Source: Demequina zhanjiangensis
GTDB taxonomy: Bacteria; Actinomycetota; Actinomycetes; Actinomycetales; Demequinaceae
Length of the DNA: 64,000 nucleotides
Direction of reading: 5' to 3'
NCBI RefSeq assembly: GCF_030418315.1
Contig: NZ_JAUHPV010000001.1
Location: 310,001 to 374,000, forward strand
A model generated the notes under the pieces. It was given only the letters and a program-made list of their open reading frames with translations. It ran no database searches and was not told the origin of the DNA. The translations under genes were made by a program, and so were the position numbers. Positions 54,770-63,584 of this stretch are shown in pieces (position 1 is the first letter of the stretch; each line of letters starts with the position of its first letter).

Positions 54770-55861
54770 GTGAGCGATCAGCAGCCTGTCTCCGTCATCC
54801 CGTTCCTGCACGCTCTCGCGTCCACGGGCGGTTCCGATCTGCACTGCAAGGTGGGCTCCGCGCCGCGCATCCGCGTCGATGGGCGGCTCCGCAAGCTCCA
54901 GGTGCCGCCTCTGACGCCTGAGGACACCCGCAACATGGTGGCGCAGGTGCTCCCGGAGGAGCTCGTCGCGCAGTTCCGTGACATCCATGAGGCCGACTTC
55001 GCCTTCTCGCTGTCCGGCGTGGGTCGCTTCCGTGTCAACGCGTACGTGGCGCGCGGCACCGATGCGCTCGTGTTCCGCCGCGTCGCGATCGGCGCCCAGC
55101 CGATGGAGGAGCTCGGGCTCCCGCCGGTGCTCGGCGAGCTGGCGCTCGAACCGCGAGGACTGGTGCTCGTCACGGGACCGACCGGGTCGGGAAAGACCAC
55201 CACCCTCGCCTCGATGGTGGATCTGATCAACGAGCAGCGCGAGGTCAACATCATCACGATCGAGGACCCGATCGAGGTGCTGCACACCGACAAGAAGGCG
55301 ATCATCTCGCAGCGCGAGGTGCGCTCGGACACGCTCGACTTCACCAACGCGCTGCGAGGCGCCATGCGTCAGGACCCGGACGTGATCCTGGTCGGTGAGA
55401 TGCGTGACATCGAGACGGTGCGTGCGGCGCTCACGGCAGCCGAGACGGGCCACCTGGTGCTCGCGACCCTCCACACGGTCGACGCGCAGGACACGATCAA
55501 CCGCATCGTCGACTTCTTCACCCCTCACGAGCAGGGGCAGATCCGTGCGACTCTGTCGCAGACGCTGCGCGGCATCGTGTCTCAGCGCCTCGTGCGCCAG
55601 GCGGACGGTCACGGCCGCAAGCTCGTCGCCGAGGTGATGGTGAACAACGGCCGCACCGCAGAGGCGATCGTGGACCCGGGAAGCCAGCCTCCGATCGTCG
55701 ACCTGATCGCCGAGGGCGAGTACTACAAGATGCAGACCTTCGACCAGCACCTGTTCCAGCTGGTGCGCGACGGCGAGGTCTCGTACGAGGACGCGATCGC
55801 GATCGCCTCCCGTCCGCACGACCTGTCCGTGACGCTCCGCAACGAGGGCATCATCGCCTGA
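54770..55861 (+). CDS. pilT: PilT-type twitching ATPase
   Basis: 363 aa. N-terminal PAS-like domain and RecA-type ATPase with Walker A VTGPTGSGKTTTLASM, Asp box TIEDPIEVLH, Walker B PDVILVGEMRD and His box TGHLVLATLHT. The AIRNLIRE motif typical of PilT is not exact near the C-terminus. PilT retracts type IV pili. No pilin, PilB or PilC gene is in the window, so partners lie elsewhere. GTG start has AAGGAG seven nt upstream. Confidence 0.9.
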   Translation: MSDQQPVSVIPFLHALASTGGSDLHCKVGSAPRIRVDGRLRKLQVPPLTPEDTRNMVAQVLPEELVAQFRDIHEADFAFSLSGVGRFRVNAYVARGTDALVFRRVAIGAQPMEELGLPPVLGELALEPRGLVLVTGPTGSGKTTTLASMVDLINEQREVNIITIEDPIEVLHTDKKAIISQREVRSDTLDFTNALRGAMRQDPDVILVGEMRDIETVRAALTAAETGHLVLATLHTVDAQDTINRIVDFFTPHEQGQIRATLSQTLRGIVSQRLVRQADGHGRKLVAEVMVNNGRTAEAIVDPGSQPPIVDLIAEGEYYKMQTFDQHLFQLVRDGEVSYEDAIAIASRPHDLSVTLRNEGIIA

Positions 55862-55868
55862 CAGACGA

Positions 55869-55896
55869 GAAGCCCCGGCCGTCAGGCCGGGGCTTC
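55869..55896. terminator. Bidirectional terminator after pilT
   Basis: A perfect 12-bp stem (55869-55880 with 55885-55896) has the loop GTCA and lies between convergent genes. Confidence 0.88.
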
Positions 55897-55918
55897 CGCA
55901 TGTCCAGGGGTTCGAGGG

Positions 55919-56524
55919 TCAGGCCTCGGTGCGCTCGAGGCCGAGCCAGTCGTGCCAGGCGGAGTGCAGCACGAGCCACGCCATGAGCCCGTAGCCGGCC
56001 TGCTGCGGCAGTCCATCGCGGCCCGTCGCCATGTCGGTGATCCACTGCTCATGACGCGCGAGCGGGCTGTACATGTCGATGTACGGCACTGCGCGCCGGG
56101 ACGCGGCCTCCTCGCACAGCGCGGCGAGCTCGGCGATGCGGGGGTTCTGCTCCTCGGGGCCGGGTGGCGGGCCGGCGAGCATCGCAGAGAATCCGAGCGC
56201 GTGGGCGCGGTCGAGCGCGTTCGCGATGTTGAGGCGCGTCATGGTGGGCGAGACGCCCTTGACGACGTCGTTGCGCCCCACCGCGAACAGGACGTGACGG
56301 GTCGAGCCGCCGGTCGCGTCGGCGGGGCCGACCCTGCGAAGCGCCTCCTCGTCCCACCGGCTCGTCATCTCGCCGGTGGTCTCGCCGGGGACGGCGATCA
56401 CGTGGAAGGCGAGGTCGGGCGCGAGGGGCAGGGTGCGGGCCGCGACCCTCCCGGTCCATCCGAGTGCCTTCGGGTCGCCGAGCCCGGCGACCAGCTCGTC
56501 CCCTACGAAGAACACATCCTTCAT
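55919..56524 (-). CDS. SGNH/GDSL-fold protein lacking Ser and His
   Basis: 201 aa. Block I reads FFVGDELVAGLGDP, where the nucleophile Ser of GDSL is Glu; block III FAVGRNDVV keeps the Gly-x-Asn-Asp; block V reads DGLPQQAGYGLMAW, where the usual His of DGxHP is replaced. The fold is clear but esterase activity is doubtful. The ATG overlaps the kgd stop (ATGA), so it is co-translated with the 2-oxoglutarate enzyme. Confidence 0.75.
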   Translation of the reverse strand: MKDVFFVGDELVAGLGDPKALGWTGRVAARTLPLAPDLAFHVIAVPGETTGEMTSRWDEEALRRVGPADATGGSTRHVLFAVGRNDVVKGVSPTMTRLNIANALDRAHALGFSAMLAGPPPGPEEQNPRIAELAALCEEAASRRAVPYIDMYSPLARHEQWITDMATGRDGLPQQAGYGLMAWLVLHSAWHDWLGLERTEA

Positions 56525-59500
56525 CGTGCGAATGCTCGCGACACGAGCTCCTCCTGCTCCTGCTTGTGACGAGACGCCAGCCCGGAGGCCGGCGAAGCCG
56601 ATGCAGGTCGTGAGATCACCGTCACCGTGGCGTCGATGATCTGGGGGAGGCTGAGCGAGATCTTCGACCACGCTCCCTGGTTCTCCGGCTCCTCCTGGAC
56701 CCACACGACCTCGGCACCATCGTAGGGGGCGAGCGCCTCCCTGATGGCGTCGTGCTCGAGCGGGTACAGCTGCTCGAGCCGGATGATCGCGGTGGAGTCG
56801 TCTCCGGAGCGGTCGCGATGCGCCTCGAGGTCGTAGTAGACCTTGCCGGAGCACAGCAGGACGCGGGTGACGTTCTCCGGGTCCACCGAGTCGGGGATGA
56901 CTTCACGGAACGTGCCCGAGGTGAAATCCTCGACGTCGCTCGTGGCCGCGCGGAGGCGGAGCATCGACTTGGGCGTGAAGACGATCATGGGGCGACGCGG
57001 GCGGTCGTACGCCTGCCTGCGCAGCAGGTGGAAGTAGCTCGCCGGGGTGGACGGCATCGCGGCGATCATGTTGTTCTCCGCACACAGCTGGAGGAAGCGC
57101 TCGATGCGGGCCGACGAGTGGTCGGGGCCCTGACCCTCGAAGCCGTGAGGCAGCAGCAGCACGACGGACGACGACTGGCCCCACTTCTGCTCGGCCGACG
57201 AGACGAACTCGTCCATGATCGTCTGGGCGCCGTTCACGAAGTCGCCGAACTGCGCCTCCCACAGCGTCAGCGCGTCGGGCCGCTCGACCGAGTAGCCGTA
57301 CTCGAAGCCGACGCACGCGTACTCGCTCAGGGGCGAGTCGTAGATGTGCAGCCTCGCCTGGTCCGCGCTGAGGTACAGCAACGGCGTCCACTCGGCGCCC
57401 GTCGAGCGGTCGTGGAGCACAGCGTGGCGCTGCACGAAGGTGCCTCGCCTCGTGTCCTGACCCGCGATGCGGATCGGCACGCCCTCCTGGAGGAGGCTGC
57501 CGAACGCGAGGATCTCGCCGTAGCCCCAGTCGACGCTGCCGTCGCGGCTCATCTGCTCGCGTCGCTCCATGAGCTTGGCGAGCTTCGGGTGGATCGTGAA
57601 GCCCTCGGGCGGGCGCGTGTGCGCACGCCCGATGCGCTCGAGCTGGCTGGCGGCGACCGCCGTGCGCCAGCCGACCATGACGCCGGCGTCGAGCGACTGC
57701 GAGCTGGGCACCTCGAGCCCCGAGATCGACTCGGTGTCCGTCTGGAAGCCCTCGCGGGTCTCGAGGAACACGCGCTCGAGCTGCGCAAGGTAGTCCCGGG
57801 ACACCTGGTCCGCCTCGTCGGTGGTGATGTCGCCGCGTCGGATGAGGGATTCGGTGTAGAGGTGGCGGACGGAGCGCTTGGCCTCGATGAGGTCGTACAT
57901 GCGCGGCTGCGTCATCGACGGGTCGTCGCCCTCGTTGTGGCCGCGGCGGCGGTAGCAGACCATGTCGACGATCACGTCGCGGTGGAAGGCCTCGCGGTAC
58001 TCGAAGGCGAGCCGTGCGGCGCGCACGCATGCTTCGGGGTCGTCGCCGTTCACGTGGAAGATCGGGATCTGGTAGCCCTTCGCCATGTCGGTGGCGTAGC
58101 GCGTGGATCGCGAGTCCTGGGGGCCGGTGGTGAAGCCGACCTGGTTGTTGATGATGACGTGCACCGTGCCGCCGACGCGGTAGCCGCGCAGCTGGGACAT
58201 GTTAAGCGTCTCCTGGACGATGCCCTGGCCTGCGAAGGCGGCGTCGCCGTGAATGAGCACGGGGAGCACGGGGTAGCCGTCGGTCGCCGGGTCGGCGCCG
58301 AGCGCGTCGAGCTTGGCGCGGACGATGCCCTCGAGGACGGGGTTGACGGCCTCCAGGTGAGACGGATTTCCCGCGAGGTACACCTGCGTCGTCTCACCGG
58401 ACTCGGCGGTGAAGACGCCCTCGGTGCCCAGGTGGTACTTCACGTCGCCGGAGCCCTGGACGGAGCCGGGCAGCGCGGTGCCGTCGAACTCGGAGAAGAT
58501 CTGCGAGTACGACTTTCCTGCGAGGTTCGCCAGGACGTTGAGGCGGCCGCGGTGCGCCATGCCGATGCACACCTCGGCGATGCCGGAGACGGCGGCCTCG
58601 GACAGCACGGCGTCGAGCAGCGGGATGAGCGACTCGCCGCCTTCGAGCGAGAACCGCTTCTGGCCCACGTACTTGGTCTGCAGGAACGCCTCGAAGGCCT
58701 CCGCGGCGTTCAGGCGGCGCAGGATGCGCAGGTGCTCCTCGCGGGACGGCCGCGTGAAGCCGTGCTCGAGCCGCTCCTGGAACCACAGGCGCTGGGCGCG
58801 GTCGGCGATGTGCATGTACTCGAGGCCGATGGTGCGGCAGTAGGCGTCGCGCAGGCGGTTGAGGACGTCGCGCATGACCCAACGGTCCTCGCCCGCGAAG
58901 CCGCCGGTGGGGTAGACGCGGTCGAGGTCCCACAGCGTGAGGCCGTGGGTCTGGACGTCGAGGTCGGGGTGCTTGCGCGGCCGCGAGCTCAGCGGGTCCA
59001 CATCGGCCATGAGATGGCCGCGCGAGCGGTAGGCGTGGATCAGCTCGGCGAGCTTCGCGGGCTTGGCGGCCTCCGTCGCCTCGTCGGTCGCCGAGTCCTG
59101 GATCCAGCGGACCGGCTCGTACGGGACACGCAGCGCGGAGAAGACGCGATCGTAGAAGCCGTCGAGGCCGAGCAGCTTGCGGTGCACGATCGCGAGGAAC
59201 TCGCCGGACTGGGCGCCCTGGATCACGCGGTGGTCGTACGTGGAGGTGAGGGTCATCACCTTCGACACGCCCAGGCGGGCGACCGTCTCGGGGTTGGCGC
59301 CCTGGTACTCGGCCGGGTAGTCCATCGCGCCGACGGCGATGATGGTGCCCTGTCCCTGCATCAGGCGAGGCACGGAGTGGACGGTGCCGAGCGTGCCCGG
59401 GTTGGTGAGCGAGATGGTGGTGCCCTGGAAGTCCTCGGCCTGCAGGGTTCCCTGGCGGGCGCGCTTCACCACGGCGTCGTACGCGGTCCAGAACTGGTCG

Positions 59501-60384
59501 AAGTCCATCTGGTCGGCGTGCTTCACGTTGGGGACGAGCAGCTGACGGGTGCCGTCCTCCTTGGCGAGGTCGATCGCGATGCCCAGGTTGACGTGGTCCG
59601 GCCGGCTGATCGCGGGCTTGCCGTCGGCGTCGGAGGTGTAGAACGCGTTCATCGCCGGCAGCGCGTCGAGTGCCTCGACGAGCGCGAAGGCCACCAGGTG
59701 CGTGAAGCTCACCTTGCCGCCGCGGGTGCGCGCGAGGTGGTTGTTGATCACGACGCGGTTGTCCTGGAGCAGCTTCGCGGGCACGGGCCTCACCGACGTG
59801 GCGGTGGGGACCTCGAGCGACGACTCCATGTTGGTGACGACGCGCACGGCCGGGCCACGCAGGCGTTGCACGCCGTGGTGGTAGTCGCGCGACTCGCGCT
59901 GTTCGTGGTCGGGGCTCTGCAGGTACAGCGCCGTCGGCGCCTGGGCGGTGGCGACGGGCTGCGTGTGCGTCGGCTCCTCCACGCGGCGAGGAGTGTCGGG
60001 TTCAGGCTCCACCGGCGTGGGCGCCTGCGCCGCGGGCGTGGTCTGCTCGACTGCGGGGGGCGCGGCGGGAGCGGGTGACGCTGCAGGCGTCGGCTCTGTC
60101 GCGACGGCCTCGTTGCCGTGCGTGGTGGGGACGGGGACGGTGGGGACTGACGTAGCGCCGGAGGGGGACTCCTTGGCCGGCTCGACCTCCGGTGCCGGCG
60201 TCCTTGCCGGCTCGTGCTCCGCTGCCTTGCCGCCGCCTACCACGAGGGAGGCGACGGACGGGGCGTCCGCGGCGTGCACGATGGAGGTGCGGTCGGTGTC
60301 AGGCGCGCTGGTGTCGGGGGACACTTGTGGGCCGCTCACTTTCTCGCGATATCGCATCGGTGCGGTGGTGCTTCTCCCTATCAT
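56521..60384 (-). CDS. kgd: Multifunctional 2-oxoglutarate decarboxylase/dehydrogenase
   Basis: 1287 aa. After a Pro/Ala-rich region (about 30-165) comes an E2-type acyltransferase domain (about 180-410; TSTYDHRVIQGAQSGEFL) and the full E1 thiamine diphosphate domain (about 470-1287) with YVGQKRFSLEGGESLIPLLD (cut), HGDAAFAGQG, NNQVGFTT and HSSARIERFLQLCAE. In actinobacteria this protein serves as E1 and E2 in the TCA cycle. The N-terminal NxWLVDEMY element of most homologues is missing. ATG with GAGG upstream; an in-frame stop lies 9 nt before it. Confidence 0.93.
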   Translation of the reverse strand: MIGRSTTAPMRYREKVSGPQVSPDTSAPDTDRTSIVHAADAPSVASLVVGGGKAAEHEPARTPAPEVEPAKESPSGATSVPTVPVPTTHGNEAVATEPTPAASPAPAAPPAVEQTTPAAQAPTPVEPEPDTPRRVEEPTHTQPVATAQAPTALYLQSPDHEQRESRDYHHGVQRLRGPAVRVVTNMESSLEVPTATSVRPVPAKLLQDNRVVINNHLARTRGGKVSFTHLVAFALVEALDALPAMNAFYTSDADGKPAISRPDHVNLGIAIDLAKEDGTRQLLVPNVKHADQMDFDQFWTAYDAVVKRARQGTLQAEDFQGTTISLTNPGTLGTVHSVPRLMQGQGTIIAVGAMDYPAEYQGANPETVARLGVSKVMTLTSTYDHRVIQGAQSGEFLAIVHRKLLGLDGFYDRVFSALRVPYEPVRWIQDSATDEATEAAKPAKLAELIHAYRSRGHLMADVDPLSSRPRKHPDLDVQTHGLTLWDLDRVYPTGGFAGEDRWVMRDVLNRLRDAYCRTIGLEYMHIADRAQRLWFQERLEHGFTRPSREEHLRILRRLNAAEAFEAFLQTKYVGQKRFSLEGGESLIPLLDAVLSEAAVSGIAEVCIGMAHRGRLNVLANLAGKSYSQIFSEFDGTALPGSVQGSGDVKYHLGTEGVFTAESGETTQVYLAGNPSHLEAVNPVLEGIVRAKLDALGADPATDGYPVLPVLIHGDAAFAGQGIVQETLNMSQLRGYRVGGTVHVIINNQVGFTTGPQDSRSTRYATDMAKGYQIPIFHVNGDDPEACVRAARLAFEYREAFHRDVIVDMVCYRRRGHNEGDDPSMTQPRMYDLIEAKRSVRHLYTESLIRRGDITTDEADQVSRDYLAQLERVFLETREGFQTDTESISGLEVPSSQSLDAGVMVGWRTAVAASQLERIGRAHTRPPEGFTIHPKLAKLMERREQMSRDGSVDWGYGEILAFGSLLQEGVPIRIAGQDTRRGTFVQRHAVLHDRSTGAEWTPLLYLSADQARLHIYDSPLSEYACVGFEYGYSVERPDALTLWEAQFGDFVNGAQTIMDEFVSSAEQKWGQSSSVVLLLPHGFEGQGPDHSSARIERFLQLCAENNMIAAMPSTPASYFHLLRRQAYDRPRRPMIVFTPKSMLRLRAATSDVEDFTSGTFREVIPDSVDPENVTRVLLCSGKVYYDLEAHRDRSGDDSTAIIRLEQLYPLEHDAIREALAPYDGAEVVWVQEEPENQGAWSKISLSLPQIIDATVTVISRPASASPASGLASRHKQEQEELVSRAFAR

Positions 60385-60468
60385 CGTGCCTCATTGTGCG
60401 GGCGTGAACATGCCCGGTGTCATTTGGGCAAATCGTTACGCACGCTGGGACGACGCGGCGGGCCTGTG

Positions 60469-61275
60469 TCAGGTCACGTCGCGGCGCAGCGTCGTGAGCC
60501 AGCCGATGCCCGCCGCGACGGCTCCGTAGCCGAGCAGCACGAGCAGCCCGGCCCACGCCGGCAGCAGGTCGGAGAGCCCCGTCGTCGAGTAGAAGCTGCC
60601 CCCCGCCAGAGCCTCGCCTGCGGCCCCGGGAAGGAACCGGGCGATCGGTGCGGCGGGCTCCCAGAATCCGAGGGCGAGGCGCAGGATCGGCTCGACGAGC
60701 TGGGTCCATCCGAGCACGGTGACGATCGCCGCGACCTGGTTCGTGATGACCGAGCCGAAGCCGACGCCGACGAGCATCCACGCGGCCATCGCGACGATGG
60801 ACAGCCCGATCGATCGAAGGACGTCGGCGTCATCGAGCATGGTGGGCTCTCCTGCGAGCCCGAGCGCGGCGGCGCCGACCGCGACCGCTGTGGCCGCGGA
60901 TGCGGCGCCGTAGAGCCCCGCGAAGGGCAGCGCGGCCGCGAGCTTCCCGAGCACGAGCCGACCGCGGCTCGGCTGCGCGAGCAGGGTGGTCGCGAGGGTG
61001 CGGTGCCGGAACTCGCCCGTCATGAGGATCGCGCCGAACGCGAGCGGGAACGCGTAGCCGAGCGAGACTCCGAGCGTGTACACGGTGATCGCCATGTCCT
61101 TGGGGGCGATCGTGAGCGCCTGTCCGTCGGGACCCGTGCCGGTGTCCCCGAAGGTGAGCGCGAGCGCGAAGGTGCCGGCGAAGAACGCGATGGTACCGAT
61201 CATGAGGATCAGGAGGATCCACCACAGCCGGGTGGTGGTGGCCTTGCGCAGCTCGGCGCGGATCGAGGCGATCAT
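60469..61275 (-). CDS. ABC-2 type transporter permease
   Basis: 268 aa with six TM helices and the opening MIASIRAELRKATTTRLWW, usual for ABC-2 permeases that pair with a single ATPase. The segment GEFRHRTLATTLLAQPSRGR is the coupling region. It overlaps the ATPase gene by 4 bp. Likely an exporter of a lipid, peptide or drug; the substrate is unknown. The 84-bp gap to kgd on the same strand probably holds the kgd promoter. Confidence 0.85.
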   Translation of the reverse strand: MIASIRAELRKATTTRLWWILLILMIGTIAFFAGTFALALTFGDTGTGPDGQALTIAPKDMAITVYTLGVSLGYAFPLAFGAILMTGEFRHRTLATTLLAQPSRGRLVLGKLAAALPFAGLYGAASAATAVAVGAAALGLAGEPTMLDDADVLRSIGLSIVAMAAWMLVGVGFGSVITNQVAAIVTVLGWTQLVEPILRLALGFWEPAAPIARFLPGAAGEALAGGSFYSTTGLSDLLPAWAGLLVLLGYGAVAAGIGWLTTLRRDVT

Positions 61276-62162
61276 GCTGCCTCCTCCGTCATCCGCAGGA
61301 AGACCCTCTCGAGGCTCTCGCCCCTCTCGGTGAGGCCGTGGACCTCGAGCTGTGCCGCGTGCGCCGCGGCGCCGACCTCGGCGGCGGTGGTGCCCGGGAT
61401 GACGGCGGTGACGGAGTCCTCCATGAGGGCGTCCGGCCAGCGGGAGACGAGCCTCCGCAGGCCCGCCTCATCGGGGGAGCGCAGGACGGTCTCGGGGGAG
61501 GCGAGAGCGTGGAGGTCGGCGAGCGGGGATGCGTGGCGGATCCGTCCTCGGGCGATGACGACGACGTCGTCCACCGTCTGCTCGACCTCGGCGAGCAGGT
61601 GGGAGGACAGCAGCACCGTGCCGCCGCGTGCGGCGAAGGAGCGTACGAACGCGCGCATCCACGTGATGCCCGCGGGGTCGAGGCCGTTGGCGGGCTCGTC
61701 GAGCACGAGCGCGGCAGGGTCTCCCAGCAGCGCCGTGGCGAGACCCAGCCGTTGGCGCATCCCGAGCGAGTATCCGCCGACCCGGCGGCCTGCGGCGTCG
61801 GCCAACCCGACCATGGCGAGCACCTCGTCGCAGCGGGAGTCCGGCACACCGGCGAGCGGCGCGAGCGTGCGGAGGTGGTCGCGCCCCGTGCGGCCGGGGT
61901 GGAACGCCGGCTCAAGGTGGGCGCCGACGACTGCGGCGGGCCTGGGGAGCTGGCTGAAGCGTCGGCCGGAGAAGGTGATGGCGCCCGCGGTGGGGGCGAT
62001 GAGTCCGAGCGCGCTGCGGAGGGTGGTGGTCTTGCCCGCGCCGTTCGGGCCGAGGAAGCCCGTCACGCGGCCTGGCTCTGCGGTGAACGACACCGCGTCG
62101 ACGGCGAGGACGTCTCCATAGCGCTTGGTGAGTCCCGCGACTTCGATGCGAGGGCCGTCCAC
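61272..62162 (-). CDS. ABC transporter ATP-binding protein
   Basis: 296 aa. Walker A GPNGAGKTT, Q-loop region, signature YSLGMRQRLGLA, Walker B LVLDEPANGLDP and the His switch SSHLL. The C-terminal ~80 residues form the extra domain of CcmA/DrrA-like ATPases. GTG start follows AAGGAGG. A 21-bp A+T-rich palindrome lies 17 nt upstream, so repression by an unlinked regulator is likely. Confidence 0.92.
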   Translation of the reverse strand: MDGPRIEVAGLTKRYGDVLAVDAVSFTAEPGRVTGFLGPNGAGKTTTLRSALGLIAPTAGAITFSGRRFSQLPRPAAVVGAHLEPAFHPGRTGRDHLRTLAPLAGVPDSRCDEVLAMVGLADAAGRRVGGYSLGMRQRLGLATALLGDPAALVLDEPANGLDPAGITWMRAFVRSFAARGGTVLLSSHLLAEVEQTVDDVVVIARGRIRHASPLADLHALASPETVLRSPDEAGLRRLVSRWPDALMEDSVTAVIPGTTAAEVGAAAHAAQLEVHGLTERGESLERVFLRMTEEAA

Positions 62163-62179
62163 GATGCCTCCTTGAGAGT

Positions 62180-62200
62180 TGTTATAGATAATTTATAACA
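62180..62200. promoter_or_regulatory. A+T-rich palindromic operator upstream of ABC operon
   Basis: TGTTATA (62180-62186), 7 bp, then TATAACA (62194-62200): perfect 7-bp arms, strikingly A+T-rich in this genome. This resembles sites bound by YtrA-type GntR repressors of ABC exporters, though no GntR gene is present in the window. Confidence 0.6.
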
Positions 62201-62247
62201 GATCTCTGCTGTACCGGCGACGTGCGCCGCTGTATCCTTACGACACC

Positions 62248-62277
62248 ATGGACCCTGACAGTACCGGCCCCTCATGA
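62248..62277 (+). other. Possible nine-codon upstream ORF
   Basis: ATG at 62248 opens MDPDSTGPS and stops at TGA 62275-62277, overlapping the ATG of the CNNM gene (ATGA). TATCCT at 62233-62238 is nine nt before this ATG. The CNNM ATG has no ribosome-binding site, so coupling through this short frame is plausible. Confidence 0.4.
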
Positions 62278-63584
62278 CCGAGTGGCTGCTCGTCGGCGCC
62301 GGCGTGCTCCTCACGCTGGGAACCGCGGTCTTCGTCGCCGCGGAGTTCTCGCTCGTCGCCCTCGACCCGTCCCAGGTGGACGAGAAGGCCAAGGGTGCAC
62401 GCCGCATCCGACGCTCCCTCAAGCACCTCTCCACCCAGCTCTCGGGAGCGCAGGTGGGGATCACCCTCACCACGATCCTGCTCGGCTACACCGCCCAGCC
62501 GGCGCTCTTCGAGCTCCTGAGCATCCCGCTCGAGTCCACGAGCCTCGTGCGCGGCGCCGCCGCGGGCATCGCGGGCACCCTCTCCCTCGTCCTCGTCAAC
62601 GCGTTCTCCATGCTGTTCGGCGAGCTCGTGCCCAAGAACGCCGCGCTCGCGGACCCGTGGCGCACCGCGCGCGTCGCAGCGCCCCTCAACGCCGGCTTCA
62701 CCGTCGCGCTGAGGCCCGTCATCGGTCTGCTCAACGGAGCGGCGAACGGCATCCTGCGACTCGTGGGCATCGAGCCCAAGGAGGAGCTCTCGGGCGCGCG
62801 TTCGCGGCAGGAGCTCGCAGCCCTGGTGCGACGGTCCGCCGAGGCGGGCACGCTCGCCCCGTCCACCGCGCTCCTTCTCAAGAACTCGATCGACATGGAC
62901 GACCTGACTGCGATCGACGTGATGACGGACCGCACGCGCATGCAGTCGCTCTCCGCGAGCGCGAGCGTCGAGGACGCGATGTCGCTCGCGCGCGCCACAG
63001 GCCACTCGCGCTTCCCGGTGTGCGGGGACGGGCCCGACGACGTGATCGGCCTCATGCATCTGCGCGCCGCATTCGCGGTGCCCGCGCATGAGCGCGCCGC
63101 CACTGCCGTCGCATCGATCATGGTCGACGCGCCTCGGGTCCCTGAGACCATGCCGCTCGCGCCCCTGCTCGTCGAGCTGCGAGGCCTCGGGCACCAGTGC
63201 GCGATCGTCGTCGACGAGTACGGCGGCACGGCCGGCATCGTCACCCTAGAGGACGTCGTCGAGGAGCTCGTGGGCGAGGTCGCCGATGAGCATGACAGGC
63301 GTCGCGTGGAGGCCTACCGCACCGCAGGCGGCTCATGGATCCTCCAGGGCCTCCTGCGGCCCGACGAGGTCCACGAGGCGACCGGCCTCACGATCCCCGA
63401 GTCCCATGCCTACGAGACGGTCGGTGGCTTCGTCATGGCGCGCCTCGGACGCGTCGCAGAGGTCGGCGACGAGGTCGCCTCCGAGGGCGTGCGCGTGCGC
63501 GTCGAGCGGATGGACGGGCGTCGCGTGGACAGGGTGCGGCTCGAGAGCGTCACGGCGCCCGACGCTGACGGGGCCGACGCATGA
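62274..63584 (+). CDS. CNNM/CBS-domain transporter (hemolysin family, CorC-like)
   Basis: 436 aa. DUF21/CNNM membrane domain with four helices (about 1-165; [31 protein letters not shown]), two CBS repeats (about 210-330; [20 protein letters not shown] is the second) and a C-terminal CorC_HlyC domain (about 345-425). Family members are linked to Mg or Co efflux. The next gene encodes a paralogue and overlaps by 4 bp. Confidence 0.9.
   Translation: MTEWLLVGAGVLLTLGTAVFVAAEFSLVALDPSQVDEKAKGARRIRRSLKHLSTQLSGAQVGITLTTILLGYTAQPALFELLSIPLESTSLVRGAAAGIAGTLSLVLVNAFSMLFGELVPKNAALADPWRTARVAAPLNAGFTVALRPVIGLLNGAANGILRLVGIEPKEELSGARSRQELAALVRRSAEAGTLAPSTALLLKNSIDMDDLTAIDVMTDRTRMQSLSASASVEDAMSLARATGHSRFPVCGDGPDDVIGLMHLRAAFAVPAHERAATAVASIMVDAPRVPETMPLAPLLVELRGLGHQCAIVVDEYGGTAGIVTLEDVVEELVGEVADEHDRRRVEAYRTAGGSWILQGLLRPDEVHEATGLTIPESHAYETVGGFVMARLGRVAEVGDEVASEGVRVRVERMDGRRVDRVRLESVTAPDADGADA

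Noticed and set aside
56752..60078. A 1108-codon open frame opposite kgd
   Set aside because: Same shadow effect as opposite secA; no start context and no recognisable family.
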